DNA of 64,000 bases. Source: Flagellimonas spongiicola. Lineage in GTDB: Bacteria > Bacteroidota > Bacteroidia > Flavobacteriales > Flavobacteriaceae. Each line of letters begins with the position of its first letter. The stretch's first letter is position 1. The DNA lies in contig NZ_JAMFMA010000004.1 in the NCBI RefSeq assembly GCF_023502425.1, positions 1 to 64,000 on the forward strand, given 5' to 3'. The notes beneath the pieces are model-generated. The model saw only the letters and a list, made by a program, of their open reading frames with translations, was not told the DNA's origin and ran no database searches. The position numbers were made by a program, and so were the translations under genes. Of this stretch, positions 25,313-35,787 are shown in pieces.

Positions 25313-27436
25313 TTAATCCTTTTTAATCAAACTGATTGCAAACCCACCCCCTTCAGCTAGACGGATTGTTTTTGTTGTTGATGAGTCTACCGCAATACTT
25401 TCAATGGAAATTGACATTGGATTATCTTTAAAATGACTTTCCTGGGTGTCCGAATACAAAATTGCATCATAGCTTGCCTCGGAATCAAGGAATGAAAAGT
25501 CTATGGTCAATTCACGGGCATGCTCATCCGTGATTCCACCAACAAACCAATTGCCTGAATCTTTTTCCTCCCTAGCAATCGACACAAAATCTCCAACTTC
25601 TCCATTTAATACTATGGATTGTTCCCAATCTACGCCAACATCTCGAATAAATTGAAGTGCAGCTTGTCCTTCGTAGTTTTCCGGTAAATCACATGCCATT
25701 TGAATGGGACTGTAAATAACCACGTACAAGGCCAACTGCTGTGCTAGCGTAGTATTGATTTGATTGTTCGGTTTGGTTGGCAGTGTCATTTCAAATGCAC
25801 CAGGGGTAAAGTCGATAGGGCCAGCCAACATCCGGGTGAATGCAACAACGGGCAAATGTTCTGGCGGGTTACCACCATCTGAAGCCCAGGCATTAAATTC
25901 TTGACCTCGAAGTCCCTCCCTGGCTATTGCATTGGGATACGTTCTTCTTAAACCAGTGGCTTTGATAGGTTCATGGGCATTTATGGCCACTTTATAGTCC
26001 GCGGCGGTTTCCAATACTTTACGATAATGATCGACCATCCATTGTCCATGATGATATTCTCCTGCCGGAATGATTTTGCCGACATAACCTGTTTTTACGG
26101 AGTGCATCCCGTGTTTTTGCATTAACTCATAAGCAGCTTCCAGTTGTTGGTCATAAGTTCTGGGTGCGGCACTGGTTTCGTGGTGCATGATCATCTCAAC
26201 GCCTTTTTCCTTAGCGTAACGATTCACTTCTGCAATATCATAATCTTCGTAGGGTGTAACAAAATCAAAAACTCCTTCACGATCTTCAAAACCTATCCAA
26301 TGATCCCATCCTGTATTCCAACCTTCAACCAAAACGCCACCGAATCCATTGGCAGCTGCAAAATCAATGTAGCGTTTTGTGTTTTCAGTGGTTGCCCCAT
26401 GTTTAGAGCTGGTTTGCTCCCTATCCAAGGTAGAGAAAGTGTTCATATCCTGGGTTGCCTCCAAATCCCAAGTGGAAACGCCAAGGTGCATTTCCCACCA
26501 AATGCCTACATACTTCATGGGGGTAAACCATGAAATATCCTCAATTACACTAGGCTCATTCAAATTTTCTATCAATCGGGACGTAATCAAGTCCGTTGCC
26601 TTATCTGCAATTTGAATGGTCCGCCAAGGCGTTTTGGCCGGTAAGCTAGTTTTTACCTTATGCCCTTGTCGCGCTGAACCGACTAATTCACTGGTTAACT
26701 TCAAGTTTTCGGTATCCACTTTTAGTGTCATTCCGGAATAATTGGTAAGGTCAGCTTCATGAAAACTCAAATGAAGTCCACTGTCCGAGCGCATGGTGAC
26801 TGGTGTATTTACAGCATTTTCGGGAATTGTGGTTTGGGCCAAATCAGGATGGTTCTGCTTGGACAAAGCGTCAATTTCCGAGACCTTACTAGTATTGTAA
26901 AGGTGTTCGTAGATATCCCAATCCCCAGGAATCCACCACGTTGTATGATCACCTAGGAGTTGGAATTCGGTATGCTCATCCATTATGGTAATGGAATCAA
27001 TTCCTTGTTGCGAAGGGAATTCATACCTAAAGCCAATACCATCATCATAAGCACGAAACCGGATATTCAATTTTCTTTTTGGAGACGTTGTTTCCTCCAA
27101 TTCCAGCAACATTTCATTGTAATTGTTTTCCACTTCACGTTGTTCACCCCACGGCATTTCCCAAGTTTCGTTGAAGGAACTTGTTGTATGTTTTAGGACA
27201 GTGAAGCCATTTTTCATAGCTTCTTGGTTCTTAAACTCAAAGCTCATCCGTGAGGTATCAATGGCCTTTCGGGTTCCATGAATCACCCAGTAGGCGGGTT
27301 GACCTTCTGCTGTTAGCTGAAATCCAATGGTGTTGTTATTAGCAGGGGAATTAACAGTATATGTTGCATTTTTTTCTTCGCAAGAAATGCACAGGACGGT
27401 TACGGCCAAGAACATGGCCGAAAAGCACTTTTTCAT
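25313..27436 (-). CDS. GH97 family glycoside hydrolase, SusB-like inverting alpha-glucosidase
   Basis: A 707-residue lipoprotein (lipobox C-I-S-C, Cys19) with the GH97 architecture: N-terminal beta-sandwich (about 30-280), catalytic (beta/alpha)8 barrel (about 300-580) and C-terminal beta-sheet. Three glutamates stand at 420 (HHET), 489 (NAHE) and 513 (RGQE). Their spacings of 69 and 24 match Glu439, Glu508 and Glu532 of the characterised inverting enzyme SusB from Bacteroides thetaiotaomicron, as I recall them. This favours the inverting alpha-glucosidase branch over retaining alpha-galactosidases. The lipid anchor suggests periplasmic or outer-leaflet location. It follows the DUF1080 gene by 118 bases and could belong to the same saccharide locus. 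Confidence 0.9.
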   Translation of the reverse strand: MKKCFSAMFLAVTVLCISCEEKNATYTVNSPANNNTIGFQLTAEGQPAYWVIHGTRKAIDTSRMSFEFKNQEAMKNGFTVLKHTTSSFNETWEMPWGEQREVENNYNEMLLELEETTSPKRKLNIRFRAYDDGIGFRYEFPSQQGIDSITIMDEHTEFQLLGDHTTWWIPGDWDIYEHLYNTSKVSEIDALSKQNHPDLAQTTIPENAVNTPVTMRSDSGLHLSFHEADLTNYSGMTLKVDTENLKLTSELVGSARQGHKVKTSLPAKTPWRTIQIADKATDLITSRLIENLNEPSVIEDISWFTPMKYVGIWWEMHLGVSTWDLEATQDMNTFSTLDREQTSSKHGATTENTKRYIDFAAANGFGGVLVEGWNTGWDHWIGFEDREGVFDFVTPYEDYDIAEVNRYAKEKGVEMIMHHETSAAPRTYDQQLEAAYELMQKHGMHSVKTGYVGKIIPAGEYHHGQWMVDHYRKVLETAADYKVAINAHEPIKATGLRRTYPNAIAREGLRGQEFNAWASDGGNPPEHLPVVAFTRMLAGPIDFTPGAFEMTLPTKPNNQINTTLAQQLALYVVIYSPIQMACDLPENYEGQAALQFIRDVGVDWEQSIVLNGEVGDFVSIAREEKDSGNWFVGGITDEHARELTIDFSFLDSEASYDAILYSDTQESHFKDNPMSISIESIAVDSSTTKTIRLAEGGGFAISLIKKD

Positions 27437-27554
27437 AGTAGTGTAGTTTTAATTTCAAAAGGAACCATTGTGCTGAATGCACAATGACTTGGCTACACTA
27501 AATGTAATGATTTTAACTTGGAATTCCGATTTGCAAAATAAGTTAAATGGCTTA

Positions 27555-28118
27555 TTATAATTGCTTTAGTCGTACATTTCGGAATTTGATGATGCCTTCT
27601 TCTGCGGCTTGAAGACCCACAAATCCTTCCTTTAAATGGTTGTTTTTAAGTGCGGAGGTTAGTGTGTCATTAACCCACACATGAACACTGTCATTTACCA
27701 TTTTGATTTTGTAATTGTTCCATTTATTCAAGGTGTTGACCTTGGCCAAAGGAAGTGCTTTGGTAACGATGGAACCGGTACGGAAATCTTGATTGGGATG
27801 TAAGTCCCATATATTGATTTCATGGCAGTCCAAGGCATCTAGCTTTTGTTCTTTGCATCTTATGAACACTCCTGAGTTTACAGTTCTATCTGGATGGAAT
27901 TCCAGGGTTAATTCAAAATCGTTGTAGGACTTGTTGGTCATGATGAATCCATTCCCACCGTTACCAGTACCAATGAGTTCGCCATTTTCAAAACTCCAGG
28001 TAGCGGCTTCACCCCCTTGTACCCAATCTTGGGGGGATTCTTCAAAAAGCTTTTCTGAGTTGGTACATGATACGAAGCTGAAAGTAGCTACGACTAATAA
28101 TAAAATTTGATTTTTCAT
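27555..28118 (-). CDS. DUF1080 / 3-keto-disaccharide hydrolase domain lipoprotein
   Basis: A 187-residue lipoprotein (lipobox F-V-S-C, Cys18) consisting of one DUF1080 domain, a concanavalin-like jelly roll: W-S-F-E-N-G-E-L-I-G, FELTLEFHPDRTVNSGVFIRC, NIWDLHPNQDFRTGSI, KWNNYKIKMVNDSVHVWVND and F-V-G-L-Q near the end. DUF1080 proteins include hydrolases of 3-keto-glycosides. The start at 28118 places the lipobox correctly; an upstream frame to 28154 would overlap the isomerase gene. It is 23 bases downstream of the TIM-barrel isomerase, a pairing that recurs in Bacteroidota glycan loci. Confidence 0.88.
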   Translation of the reverse strand: MKNQILLLVVATFSFVSCTNSEKLFEESPQDWVQGGEAATWSFENGELIGTGNGGNGFIMTNKSYNDFELTLEFHPDRTVNSGVFIRCKEQKLDALDCHEINIWDLHPNQDFRTGSIVTKALPLAKVNTLNKWNNYKIKMVNDSVHVWVNDTLTSALKNNHLKEGFVGLQAAEEGIIKFRNVRLKQL

Positions 28119-28141
28119 AGTTGAGTTTGGTTGTTGGAAAA

Positions 28142-29005
28142 TTATATATCGCATCGCGTAAAGCCGTCTTTTAACGCTTCAATTTTATCATCCCAAGTAG
28201 GAAGGAATTCTTGCGCAACATAGCCTTTATAACCTGTATCCAAAATGGCTTTCATAATGGCAGGATAGTACAGTTCCTGGCTTTCATCTATTTCATTTCT
28301 TCCCGGTACACCAGCGGTATGGTAATGACCAAAATAGGGGTGATAGTTTTGTATGCTCCTGATAATATCCCCTTCTTGGATTTGCATGTGGTAGATGTCA
28401 TAAAGTAATTTAAAATTGTCACTTCCTAGATGTTTGCACAATTCCACTCCCCATAAAGAGCTATCACACATATAGTCCGGATGGTTCACCTGATTGAAAA
28501 GTTCCATTTGAATAACAACTCCGTGTTCTTCTGCCAAAGGAATGATCTTAGAGAGCCCATCGACACAATTTTGAAGACCGACATAATCATTCATGCCATT
28601 GCGATTGCCGCTAAAGCAAATTAAATTGGTGTATCCAGCTTCAGCAACCTTCGGAATCATTTCTGTATAGTTTTTAATAAGAACATCATGATTTTTTGGG
28701 TCATTCCAACCTTCTTCAAGGCTTATTTCTGCCCCATTGCACATAGAACAATGTATGTCATACTGTTTGAGCAACGGCCAATCCTTGGGTCCTATCAAAT
28801 CAATTGCTTTTATGCCCAAATCCTTTAATGTTTTTAGAAAATCCTCAAGAGGAATGTCATTAAAGCACCATTGGCACACGCTATGATTGATATTGTTTTT
28901 TAGTTTGAAATCTTTGCTTGTTTCCATTTTTTGGGCGTTAACTTGGGAAGATGCAATACCAGCAGCACCAACCGCCGCAGTTGCAATGAAATTTCTTCTT
29001 TTCAT
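28142..29005 (-). CDS. Tat-exported TIM-barrel sugar isomerase/epimerase (hydroxypyruvate isomerase-like)
   Basis: A 287-residue protein of the AP-endonuclease-2/xylose isomerase-like fold. The N-terminus M-K-R-R-N-F-I-A-T-A-A is a twin-arginine signal, followed by hydrophobic AVGAAGIA. Glu residues expected to bind metal appear in VVIQMELFNQ (near 151) and VAQEFLP (near 270), with His and Asp in LYDIYHMQ near 190. Related proteins act as hydroxypyruvate isomerases or as 3-keto-sugar processing enzymes. I chose the ATG at 29005 so that the RR motif is at the N-terminus. Only 44 bases separate it from the divergent DUF3820 gene. It leads the minus-strand saccharide cluster. Confidence 0.88.
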   Translation of the reverse strand: MKRRNFIATAAVGAAGIASSQVNAQKMETSKDFKLKNNINHSVCQWCFNDIPLEDFLKTLKDLGIKAIDLIGPKDWPLLKQYDIHCSMCNGAEISLEEGWNDPKNHDVLIKNYTEMIPKVAEAGYTNLICFSGNRNGMNDYVGLQNCVDGLSKIIPLAEEHGVVIQMELFNQVNHPDYMCDSSLWGVELCKHLGSDNFKLLYDIYHMQIQEGDIIRSIQNYHPYFGHYHTAGVPGRNEIDESQELYYPAIMKAILDTGYKGYVAQEFLPTWDDKIEALKDGFTRCDI

Positions 29006-29049
29006 GATAGGTTGCTTATTGCGATGAAGATAGTACTTTAGGGTTTGAT

Positions 29050-29286
29050 ATGGAAATGGTACCGGACAAGCAAAAGTTATTGGAATTAGCACACTACAAG
29101 ATGCCTTTTGGAAAATATAAAGGTCGCTTTTTGGTGGATTTACCTTTGGCTTACTTGGTCTGGTTCAGGCAGAAAGGTTTTCCAAATGGTAAATTAGGCG
29201 AGTACCTAAGAACCACACTGGATATTAAGGATAATGGCTTGGAACCCATCATTCGAAAAATTCAAAAAGAATTTCCTCTGGAATAA
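29050..29286 (+). CDS. DUF3820 family protein
   Basis: A 78-residue cytoplasmic protein with the DUF3820 signature M-P-F-G-K-Y-K-G (about residue 18), then LVDLPLAYLVWFRQKGFPNGKLGEYL. This is a short domain of unknown role, sometimes labelled a putative quorum-sensing-regulated virulence factor without functional support here. ATGs at 29050 and 29056 are both possible. It precedes pyrG by 54 bases on the same strand. Confidence 0.87.
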   Translation: MEMVPDKQKLLELAHYKMPFGKYKGRFLVDLPLAYLVWFRQKGFPNGKLGEYLRTTLDIKDNGLEPIIRKIQKEFPLE

Positions 29287-30975
<1,689 letters not shown>

Positions 30976-30991
30976 ACTGCGCTTTTGGACA

Positions 30992-30999
30992 TATATTTG
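30992..30999 (+). promoter_or_regulatory. -7 promoter element for yidC
   Basis: TATATTTG fits TAnnTTTG and lies 42 bases upstream of the yidC ATG. A TTTG at 30966 gives a 22-base spacer, at the long end of the usual range. It overlaps the end of pyrG in the short intergenic gap, so yidC can be transcribed independently. Confidence 0.55.
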
Positions 31000-31041
31000 C
31001 GACCGAAATATCGCAGATAAAGATTTCACTAAATAATTTTC

Positions 31042-32919
31042 ATGGAAGAAAAGAAACTGGACCTCAATTCCATTATTGGATTTGTGTTGATTTTTGGAAT
31101 ACTGATTTTCATGTTCTATCAAAATCAACCCACGTCTGAAGAATTGGAAGCCCAAAAGGCCGAACAGGAAAAAATTGAAGCCGCCGCCACTGAGGAGGCT
31201 GTAGCCAATGAACCTAAAATTGAAACGCCACAACCCATAAATTCTCAAGACTCCACAGCAGTTGAAACGTACAAGACGACTGTTGGCGCATTTGGTTTTA
31301 CCCCAACTAGGGAAGGTACCACCAAATTGGAAAATGAGGTGCTTTACTTGGAAGTGGCAAACAAAGGGGGGCAGATCATAGAGGCAAGAATGAAAAACTA
31401 TGTCACCTATGATTCGGTACCTGTATATATGGTAAAAGATGGCAATGCCAAATTCGGTTTGAATTTTACCACTTCAGATAGCCGTGTGTTAAACACTTCG
31501 GATCTCTATTTTGAGCCTAGTTTATCAAAAAACGGGGATAATCAAGTATTGTCCATGAAGGCCAAGGTGTCCAATACGCAGTTTTTGGAATTCCGATATG
31601 AAATGAAACCCAATGATTATTTATTGGGCTTTACCATAAGATCCCAAGGATTAAACGGGGTTATCAATTCCGGGAGACCTATTGATTTAGAATGGGATTT
31701 AAAAGGTATTCGTCATGGCAAGAGTGTCAAGTATGAAAATAGATATACACGGTTGACCTATAATCACGACGGAGGTAAAATAAGTAAATTGTCAGAAGCA
31801 AGCGAATCGGATGAGGAAACTGAGGAAGATATAAAGTGGTTGTCTTATCGTCAACATTTCTTTAGTTCCATCTTGGCATCCGACACGCATTTCAAAACCG
31901 CGGAATTAAGTTCCCAAAATCTTGTTGAAGAAGAAAGCAAGGAAACACAGTTTACCAAAATCTATAAGACTAAAGCGCCATTGGCACTTCAAGGTGGTGA
32001 ACTATCACAAAATATGCATTGGTATTTTGGTCCAACCGATGTTAAGGTATTGGACAACTATGAAGACCTTGGTCTAGCAGACACCATTCCTTATGGATGG
32101 GGAATTTTTGGATGGATCAATAGGTATGTTTTTACACCTTTCTATAACTTCTTGAGTTCCTTCTTGCCTTACGGAATTGCAATTATTGTGATGACCATTT
32201 TGGTTCGATTGGCATTGTCCCCAGTCACGTATAAGTCCTACTTATCCCAAGCCAAAATGAAGGTATTGAAACCGGAGATAACGGAGATCAACGAGAAATT
32301 CAAGGATAATGCAATGAAGAAGCAGCAGGAGACCATGAAGCTTTACAATAAAGCTGGGGTGAGTCCTATGAGTGGTTGTATTCCTGCCCTTTTGCAGTTA
32401 CCTATTTTCTATGCCTTGTTTATGTTTTTCCCAACCTCTTTTGAGTTGCGACAGAAATCGTTCTTATGGGCAGAGGATTTGGCTTCCTACGATTCTATAT
32501 TTGAATGGACTACCAACATTCCTGTAATATCAAGTTTTTATGGAAACCACGTAAGTTTGTTTCCAATATTGGCATCCATTGCCATTTTCTTTTACATGAC
32601 CTTGACTACTGGGCAGACCATGCAAATGCAACAGCAGCCAGGTATGCCAAACATGAAGTTTATCATGTACTTGTCGCCATTGATCATGTTGATCTTCTTC
32701 AATAATTACGCAAGTGGTTTGAGTTTGTATTATTTCATTTCCAATTTGATTACCATTTTCATCATGTTGGCCATCAAGAAGTATATCTTGAATGAAGACA
32801 AGATCCACGCCCAGATTCAAGAGAACAAGAAAAAACCAAAAAAGGAAAACAAGTTCCAGAAGAAAATGCGTGAAATGATGGAGCAAGCTGAGGAACAAAA
32901 AAAGTCCGGTAAAAGATAA
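31042..32919 (+). CDS. yidC: Membrane protein insertase YidC
   Basis: A 625-residue insertase for inner-membrane proteins. An N-terminal transmembrane anchor (about 9-24) is followed by a large periplasmic beta-sandwich domain (about 80-340), then five transmembrane helices. The conserved intramembrane Arg is in I-L-V-R-L-A-L-S-P near 393, then comes the cytoplasmic hairpin AKMKVLKPEI. M-S-G-C-I-P-A-L-L-Q-L-P-I-F-Y-A-L-F and the NNYASGLSLYYFISN helix are family hallmarks. The C-terminus is strongly basic, with a ribosome-facing tail (KKPKKENKFQKK). Length is typical of Bacteroidota. Confidence 0.97.
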   Translation: MEEKKLDLNSIIGFVLIFGILIFMFYQNQPTSEELEAQKAEQEKIEAAATEEAVANEPKIETPQPINSQDSTAVETYKTTVGAFGFTPTREGTTKLENEVLYLEVANKGGQIIEARMKNYVTYDSVPVYMVKDGNAKFGLNFTTSDSRVLNTSDLYFEPSLSKNGDNQVLSMKAKVSNTQFLEFRYEMKPNDYLLGFTIRSQGLNGVINSGRPIDLEWDLKGIRHGKSVKYENRYTRLTYNHDGGKISKLSEASESDEETEEDIKWLSYRQHFFSSILASDTHFKTAELSSQNLVEEESKETQFTKIYKTKAPLALQGGELSQNMHWYFGPTDVKVLDNYEDLGLADTIPYGWGIFGWINRYVFTPFYNFLSSFLPYGIAIIVMTILVRLALSPVTYKSYLSQAKMKVLKPEITEINEKFKDNAMKKQQETMKLYNKAGVSPMSGCIPALLQLPIFYALFMFFPTSFELRQKSFLWAEDLASYDSIFEWTTNIPVISSFYGNHVSLFPILASIAIFFYMTLTTGQTMQMQQQPGMPNMKFIMYLSPLIMLIFFNNYASGLSLYYFISNLITIFIMLAIKKYILNEDKIHAQIQENKKKPKKENKFQKKMREMMEQAEEQKKSGKR

Positions 32920-32939
32920 CCTTCCTTAAAAAACAAAAA

Positions 32940-32961
32940 CTCCCCCAGGTACTTGGGGGAG
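32940..32961 (-). terminator. Terminator facing the minus strand, downstream of the FAS1 gene
   Basis: CTCCCCCA-GGTACT-TGGGGGAG is an 8-pair GC-rich hairpin. The T-run follows only on the minus strand (TTTTTGTTTTTT), so it would stop transcripts that read on from the FAS1 gene toward yidC. On the plus strand only the hairpin is present. Confidence 0.7.
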
Positions 32962-33007
32962 CTCTCACCATTGATAGGTATAGTTTGGAAAGATTTGGGA
33001 CTCCAAA

Positions 33008-33094
33008 GATGACACATTATGCCGCTTCAAAAAATTAATAGTTGTCAAAGGCGGTTTTTTGTATGGTAAAAGAGACCACTTTTGATGTGTCATC
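33008..33094. other. Structured intergenic segment with nested inverted repeats
   Basis: Outer arms GATGACACAT (33008-33017) and ATGTGTCATC (33085-33094) are perfect 10-base complements. Inside them CCGCTT and AAGGCGG form a bulged stem followed by six T residues (to about 33060), which looks like a weak plus-strand terminator. The whole 87-base block could be a small RNA or a double-terminator module. I see no open frame. Confidence 0.35.
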
Positions 33095-33123
33095 GACGAA
33101 CGGTAAACCCTTATAGATAAAGG

Positions 33124-33151
33124 AACTCCCCTGATATGTATCAGAGGAGTT
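33124..33151 (-). terminator. Hairpin after the FAS1 gene
   Basis: AACTCCCCTGATA-TG-TATCAGAGGAGTT forms a 13-pair stem with one mismatch. It lies 49 bases after the stop of the large FAS1 gene on the minus strand, followed by CCTTTAT, a short T-run. It is a probable first terminator for that gene. Confidence 0.55.
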
Positions 33152-33199
33152 GTTTTGTAATATTTGACCTACAAAATAGATCTATTTTATGTGTGTCTT

Positions 33200-35707
33200 T
33201 TAGTGTAAGGCATCCAAGACTTCTCTTGGTAATAACACTTTGTCGATCACGTGAACTATACCGTTGCTTGCCACATTGTCTGCTCCAATGACTTCGGCAT
33301 CAACATGGGTTTTATCACGAATAAAAACACCATGATTTATAATTGCGAACAAAGATTCACCTTGAACGGTATGCAATCGTTGATGGTTGTACAGGTCTGA
33401 ACTTTCAACCGCAGCTCCAGCCACAACATGGTAAGTAAGTATTTTGGCCAAAAGTTCTTTTTCTTCGTCTTCGTCAAAATCCTCTAAACTGTTGTAATCG
33501 TCGCCAAGGGCATCCAATAGCTCAGCAAAAGCTTCATTTGTAGGAGCGAAAACTGTAAAGGGACCATCACCAGATAGTACACCTACCAAACCTGCATCGG
33601 CCTGAACCAATGCGTCAACCAACAAGCTGAGATCATCAACCGATTGTGCCAATTCAACGATGTTTGGTGTTGGTGGGTTTAGTAGGTCCAATACCGCCTG
33701 TGGCAACAATACCTTATTGATAACATGCACTACACCATTGCTTGCCGCAACATCTGGTAAAACAACTGTGGCATTGCTATCCGTGGCATCTTCAATATGT
33801 ACCGTATTGTTCTTAATATTGATTCCCACGTTTTCACCTTGGAATGTTGCAATGTGCTGACCATCGCTTAGATCCACAGAGAATGCAGCAGTTCCCGCAA
33901 CCACATGGTAGGTAAGTACTTTAACCAATATCGCAATTTCATCTTCTGTATCGAAATCGCCGATACCGTGGAATCCTAAAGCATCAAATAAATCTTCAAA
34001 AGCAGCATTAGTTGGCGCAAATACCGTGAATGGTCCATCGCCACTTAAAGTTTCAACAAGACCTGCATTGGCTTGAACTAAAGCATCTACCAATAGACTT
34101 AAATCATCAGTTTCAACCGCAATTTCAACAATGGACTTTAATTGCATGGCGGTTACAAAATCGATGGCTGCCTGTGGCAATAGTACTTTGTTAATTACAT
34201 GTACCACACCATTGCTTGCTTCAACATTAGGTATTACTACCTTCGCTTTATCATCGGAAGCATCTTTAATGTATACCATGCCATCATTCAATTTGATGGT
34301 AACCTCATCTTCAGAAACAGTAGGTATCATTTGTCCATCAATTAAATCCGTTGAGAATGCTGCAGTACCTGCTACAACGTGGTATGTCAAAATATCAATC
34401 AATAAATCGATTTCTTCTTGAGTATCAAAATCTTCCAAAGAGTTGTAGTCATCGCCTAAAAGATCAAGAAGCGCCACGAAAGCTTCATTTGTCGGTGCAA
34501 ATACCGTGAATGGTCCATCACCACTCAAGGTTTCAACAAGTCCGGCATTAGCCTTGATCAATGCATCGACCAAGATGCTTAAGTCATCTGTTTCAATAGC
34601 GAGTTCAACGATAGTCTTTAATTGAAGGGAAGCAACAAATTCCAATGCAGCTTGAGGTAACAATACTTTATCAATGGTATGTGCTACTCCGTTGGAAGCC
34701 ATAATATCTGTACCAGTGATATTGGCATTGGTTTCAGAGGCATCATCAATTACAAATGTTCCATCATTGTTGATGATGCTCAAAGAATTGTCAGCTAAAG
34801 CTGTAGGCACATCTCCAGCTGCTAAATCGGCTTCAAGGACTTTTGCTGGAATTACATGATAAAGTAAAATGCTTTTTAATAGTTCAATTTCTTCTGGAGT
34901 GTCAAAATCATCCAAGCTCAAGTAGTCATCTCCCAAGACCATCAATAGTGCCTCAAAGGCATCGTTGGTAGGAGCGAATACGGTAAAGGGACCTTCACTG
35001 TTTAAGGTATCTACCAATTCCGCCTTGATGACTGCAGCCTCTAAAAGCGATAATGGGTCAGTGGCAACTACAATATCAACCAAGGTTTCATCCATACCTT
35101 CTTCTTCCTCATCGGCATTTAACGCATCGATGATGGCCTGAGGTAATAAGACTTTGTTGATTACGTGTACTACACCATTGGATGCGCTCACATCTGGAAG
35201 CGAAACTTGGGCGTTGATTTCTGTAGCATCATCAATGAAGACATCTTCATTAAGCACAATAGTAACATCTTCTCCTTGTACTGTGGTTATCGCCTGTCCA
35301 TCAGATAAGGTGTCAGAAGTTGCGGCAACACCTGCTACCACATGATATTGTAAAATGGTGGTAAGAATGGCACGTTTCTCATCAGTATCAAAATCATCTA
35401 ACGAGTTAAATCCATCCAAACTGTTCAATAATGCTGTAAAAGCTTCATTGGTTGGCGCAAATACGGTAAATGGTCCAGTACCACTCAAGGTTCCGATAAG
35501 ATCGGTTCCTTCGCTTTCATCAGCTTTTGACAAAGCAGCAACCAAAGAGCTCAGAGCATCTGTTGCTTGAGCGGTTTCAACAATAGTGCTGGTGTTGATA
35601 ATTCCTTCCGCAAAGGATTGGTCGTCTTCTACTTCACAAGCTACGATTGTGAATAGTGCAAGGGTTAGCCAGAGGAATAAATTCCTGGGTGTAAATAATG
35701 TTCTCAT
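33200..35707 (-). CDS. Lipoprotein with five FAS1 (fasciclin) domains
   Basis: An 835-residue lipoprotein (lipobox I-V-A-C, Cys24, followed by EVEDD) made of five FAS1 domains of about 150-160 residues each, with the F-T-V-F-A-P-T-N motif near residues 78, 239, 398, 558 and 716. FAS1 domains mediate adhesion or polysaccharide and protein binding at the cell surface. Each domain ends in N-G-V/I-V-H-V-I-D/N-K-V-L-L-P. Domains 3 and 4 are nearly identical to each other in protein and DNA, evidence of a recent tandem duplication. No enzymatic motif is present. Hairpins lie downstream on the minus strand and a 28-base palindrome separates it from the upstream FAS1 gene. Confidence 0.95.
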   Translation of the reverse strand: MRTLFTPRNLFLWLTLALFTIVACEVEDDQSFAEGIINTSTIVETAQATDALSSLVAALSKADESEGTDLIGTLSGTGPFTVFAPTNEAFTALLNSLDGFNSLDDFDTDEKRAILTTILQYHVVAGVAATSDTLSDGQAITTVQGEDVTIVLNEDVFIDDATEINAQVSLPDVSASNGVVHVINKVLLPQAIIDALNADEEEEGMDETLVDIVVATDPLSLLEAAVIKAELVDTLNSEGPFTVFAPTNDAFEALLMVLGDDYLSLDDFDTPEEIELLKSILLYHVIPAKVLEADLAAGDVPTALADNSLSIINNDGTFVIDDASETNANITGTDIMASNGVAHTIDKVLLPQAALEFVASLQLKTIVELAIETDDLSILVDALIKANAGLVETLSGDGPFTVFAPTNEAFVALLDLLGDDYNSLEDFDTQEEIDLLIDILTYHVVAGTAAFSTDLIDGQMIPTVSEDEVTIKLNDGMVYIKDASDDKAKVVIPNVEASNGVVHVINKVLLPQAAIDFVTAMQLKSIVEIAVETDDLSLLVDALVQANAGLVETLSGDGPFTVFAPTNAAFEDLFDALGFHGIGDFDTEDEIAILVKVLTYHVVAGTAAFSVDLSDGQHIATFQGENVGINIKNNTVHIEDATDSNATVVLPDVAASNGVVHVINKVLLPQAVLDLLNPPTPNIVELAQSVDDLSLLVDALVQADAGLVGVLSGDGPFTVFAPTNEAFAELLDALGDDYNSLEDFDEDEEKELLAKILTYHVVAGAAVESSDLYNHQRLHTVQGESLFAIINHGVFIRDKTHVDAEVIGADNVASNGIVHVIDKVLLPREVLDALH
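34014..34530 (-). repeat. 480-base tandem repeat units inside the FAS1 gene
   Basis: The block at 34014-34060 recurs at 34494-34540 with exactly 480 bases between copies and only scattered mismatches, corresponding to FAS1 domains 4 and 3. A more diverged copy is seen near 35450 (domain 1). This is within-gene domain duplication and not a mobile repeat. Confidence 0.7.
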
Positions 35708-35748
35708 TTTAATATAGTGTTTAAATGTTCTCTAAATTGGTGGGGTAA

Positions 35749-35776
35749 ATAAGGGTCAGTGGCCACTGACCCTTAT
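35749..35776. terminator. Perfect 28-base palindrome between two FAS1 genes
   Basis: ATAAGGGTCAGTGG is followed at once by its reverse complement CCACTGACCCTTAT, giving a 14-pair arm. It sits between the stop of the upstream FAS1 gene (35788) and the start of the downstream one (35707). On the minus strand it is followed by TTTACC. It is probably a terminator, or a stable mRNA 3' hairpin; an operator for the downstream gene is also possible. Confidence 0.6.
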
Positions 35777-35787
35777 CAATTTTGTTC

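Noticed and set aside
34014-35480. Regular repeats that could be a CRISPR array
   Set aside because: The repeated blocks are 480 bases apart, in frame and protein-coding (FAS1 domains). They are not short direct repeats with unique spacers.
33660-35570. Open frames on the plus strand across the FAS1 gene
   Set aside because: They are the antisense shadow of repeated Gly/Ala/Thr-rich FAS1 domains. The minus-strand frame has a signal peptide, lipobox and clear domain structure, while the plus frames have none.
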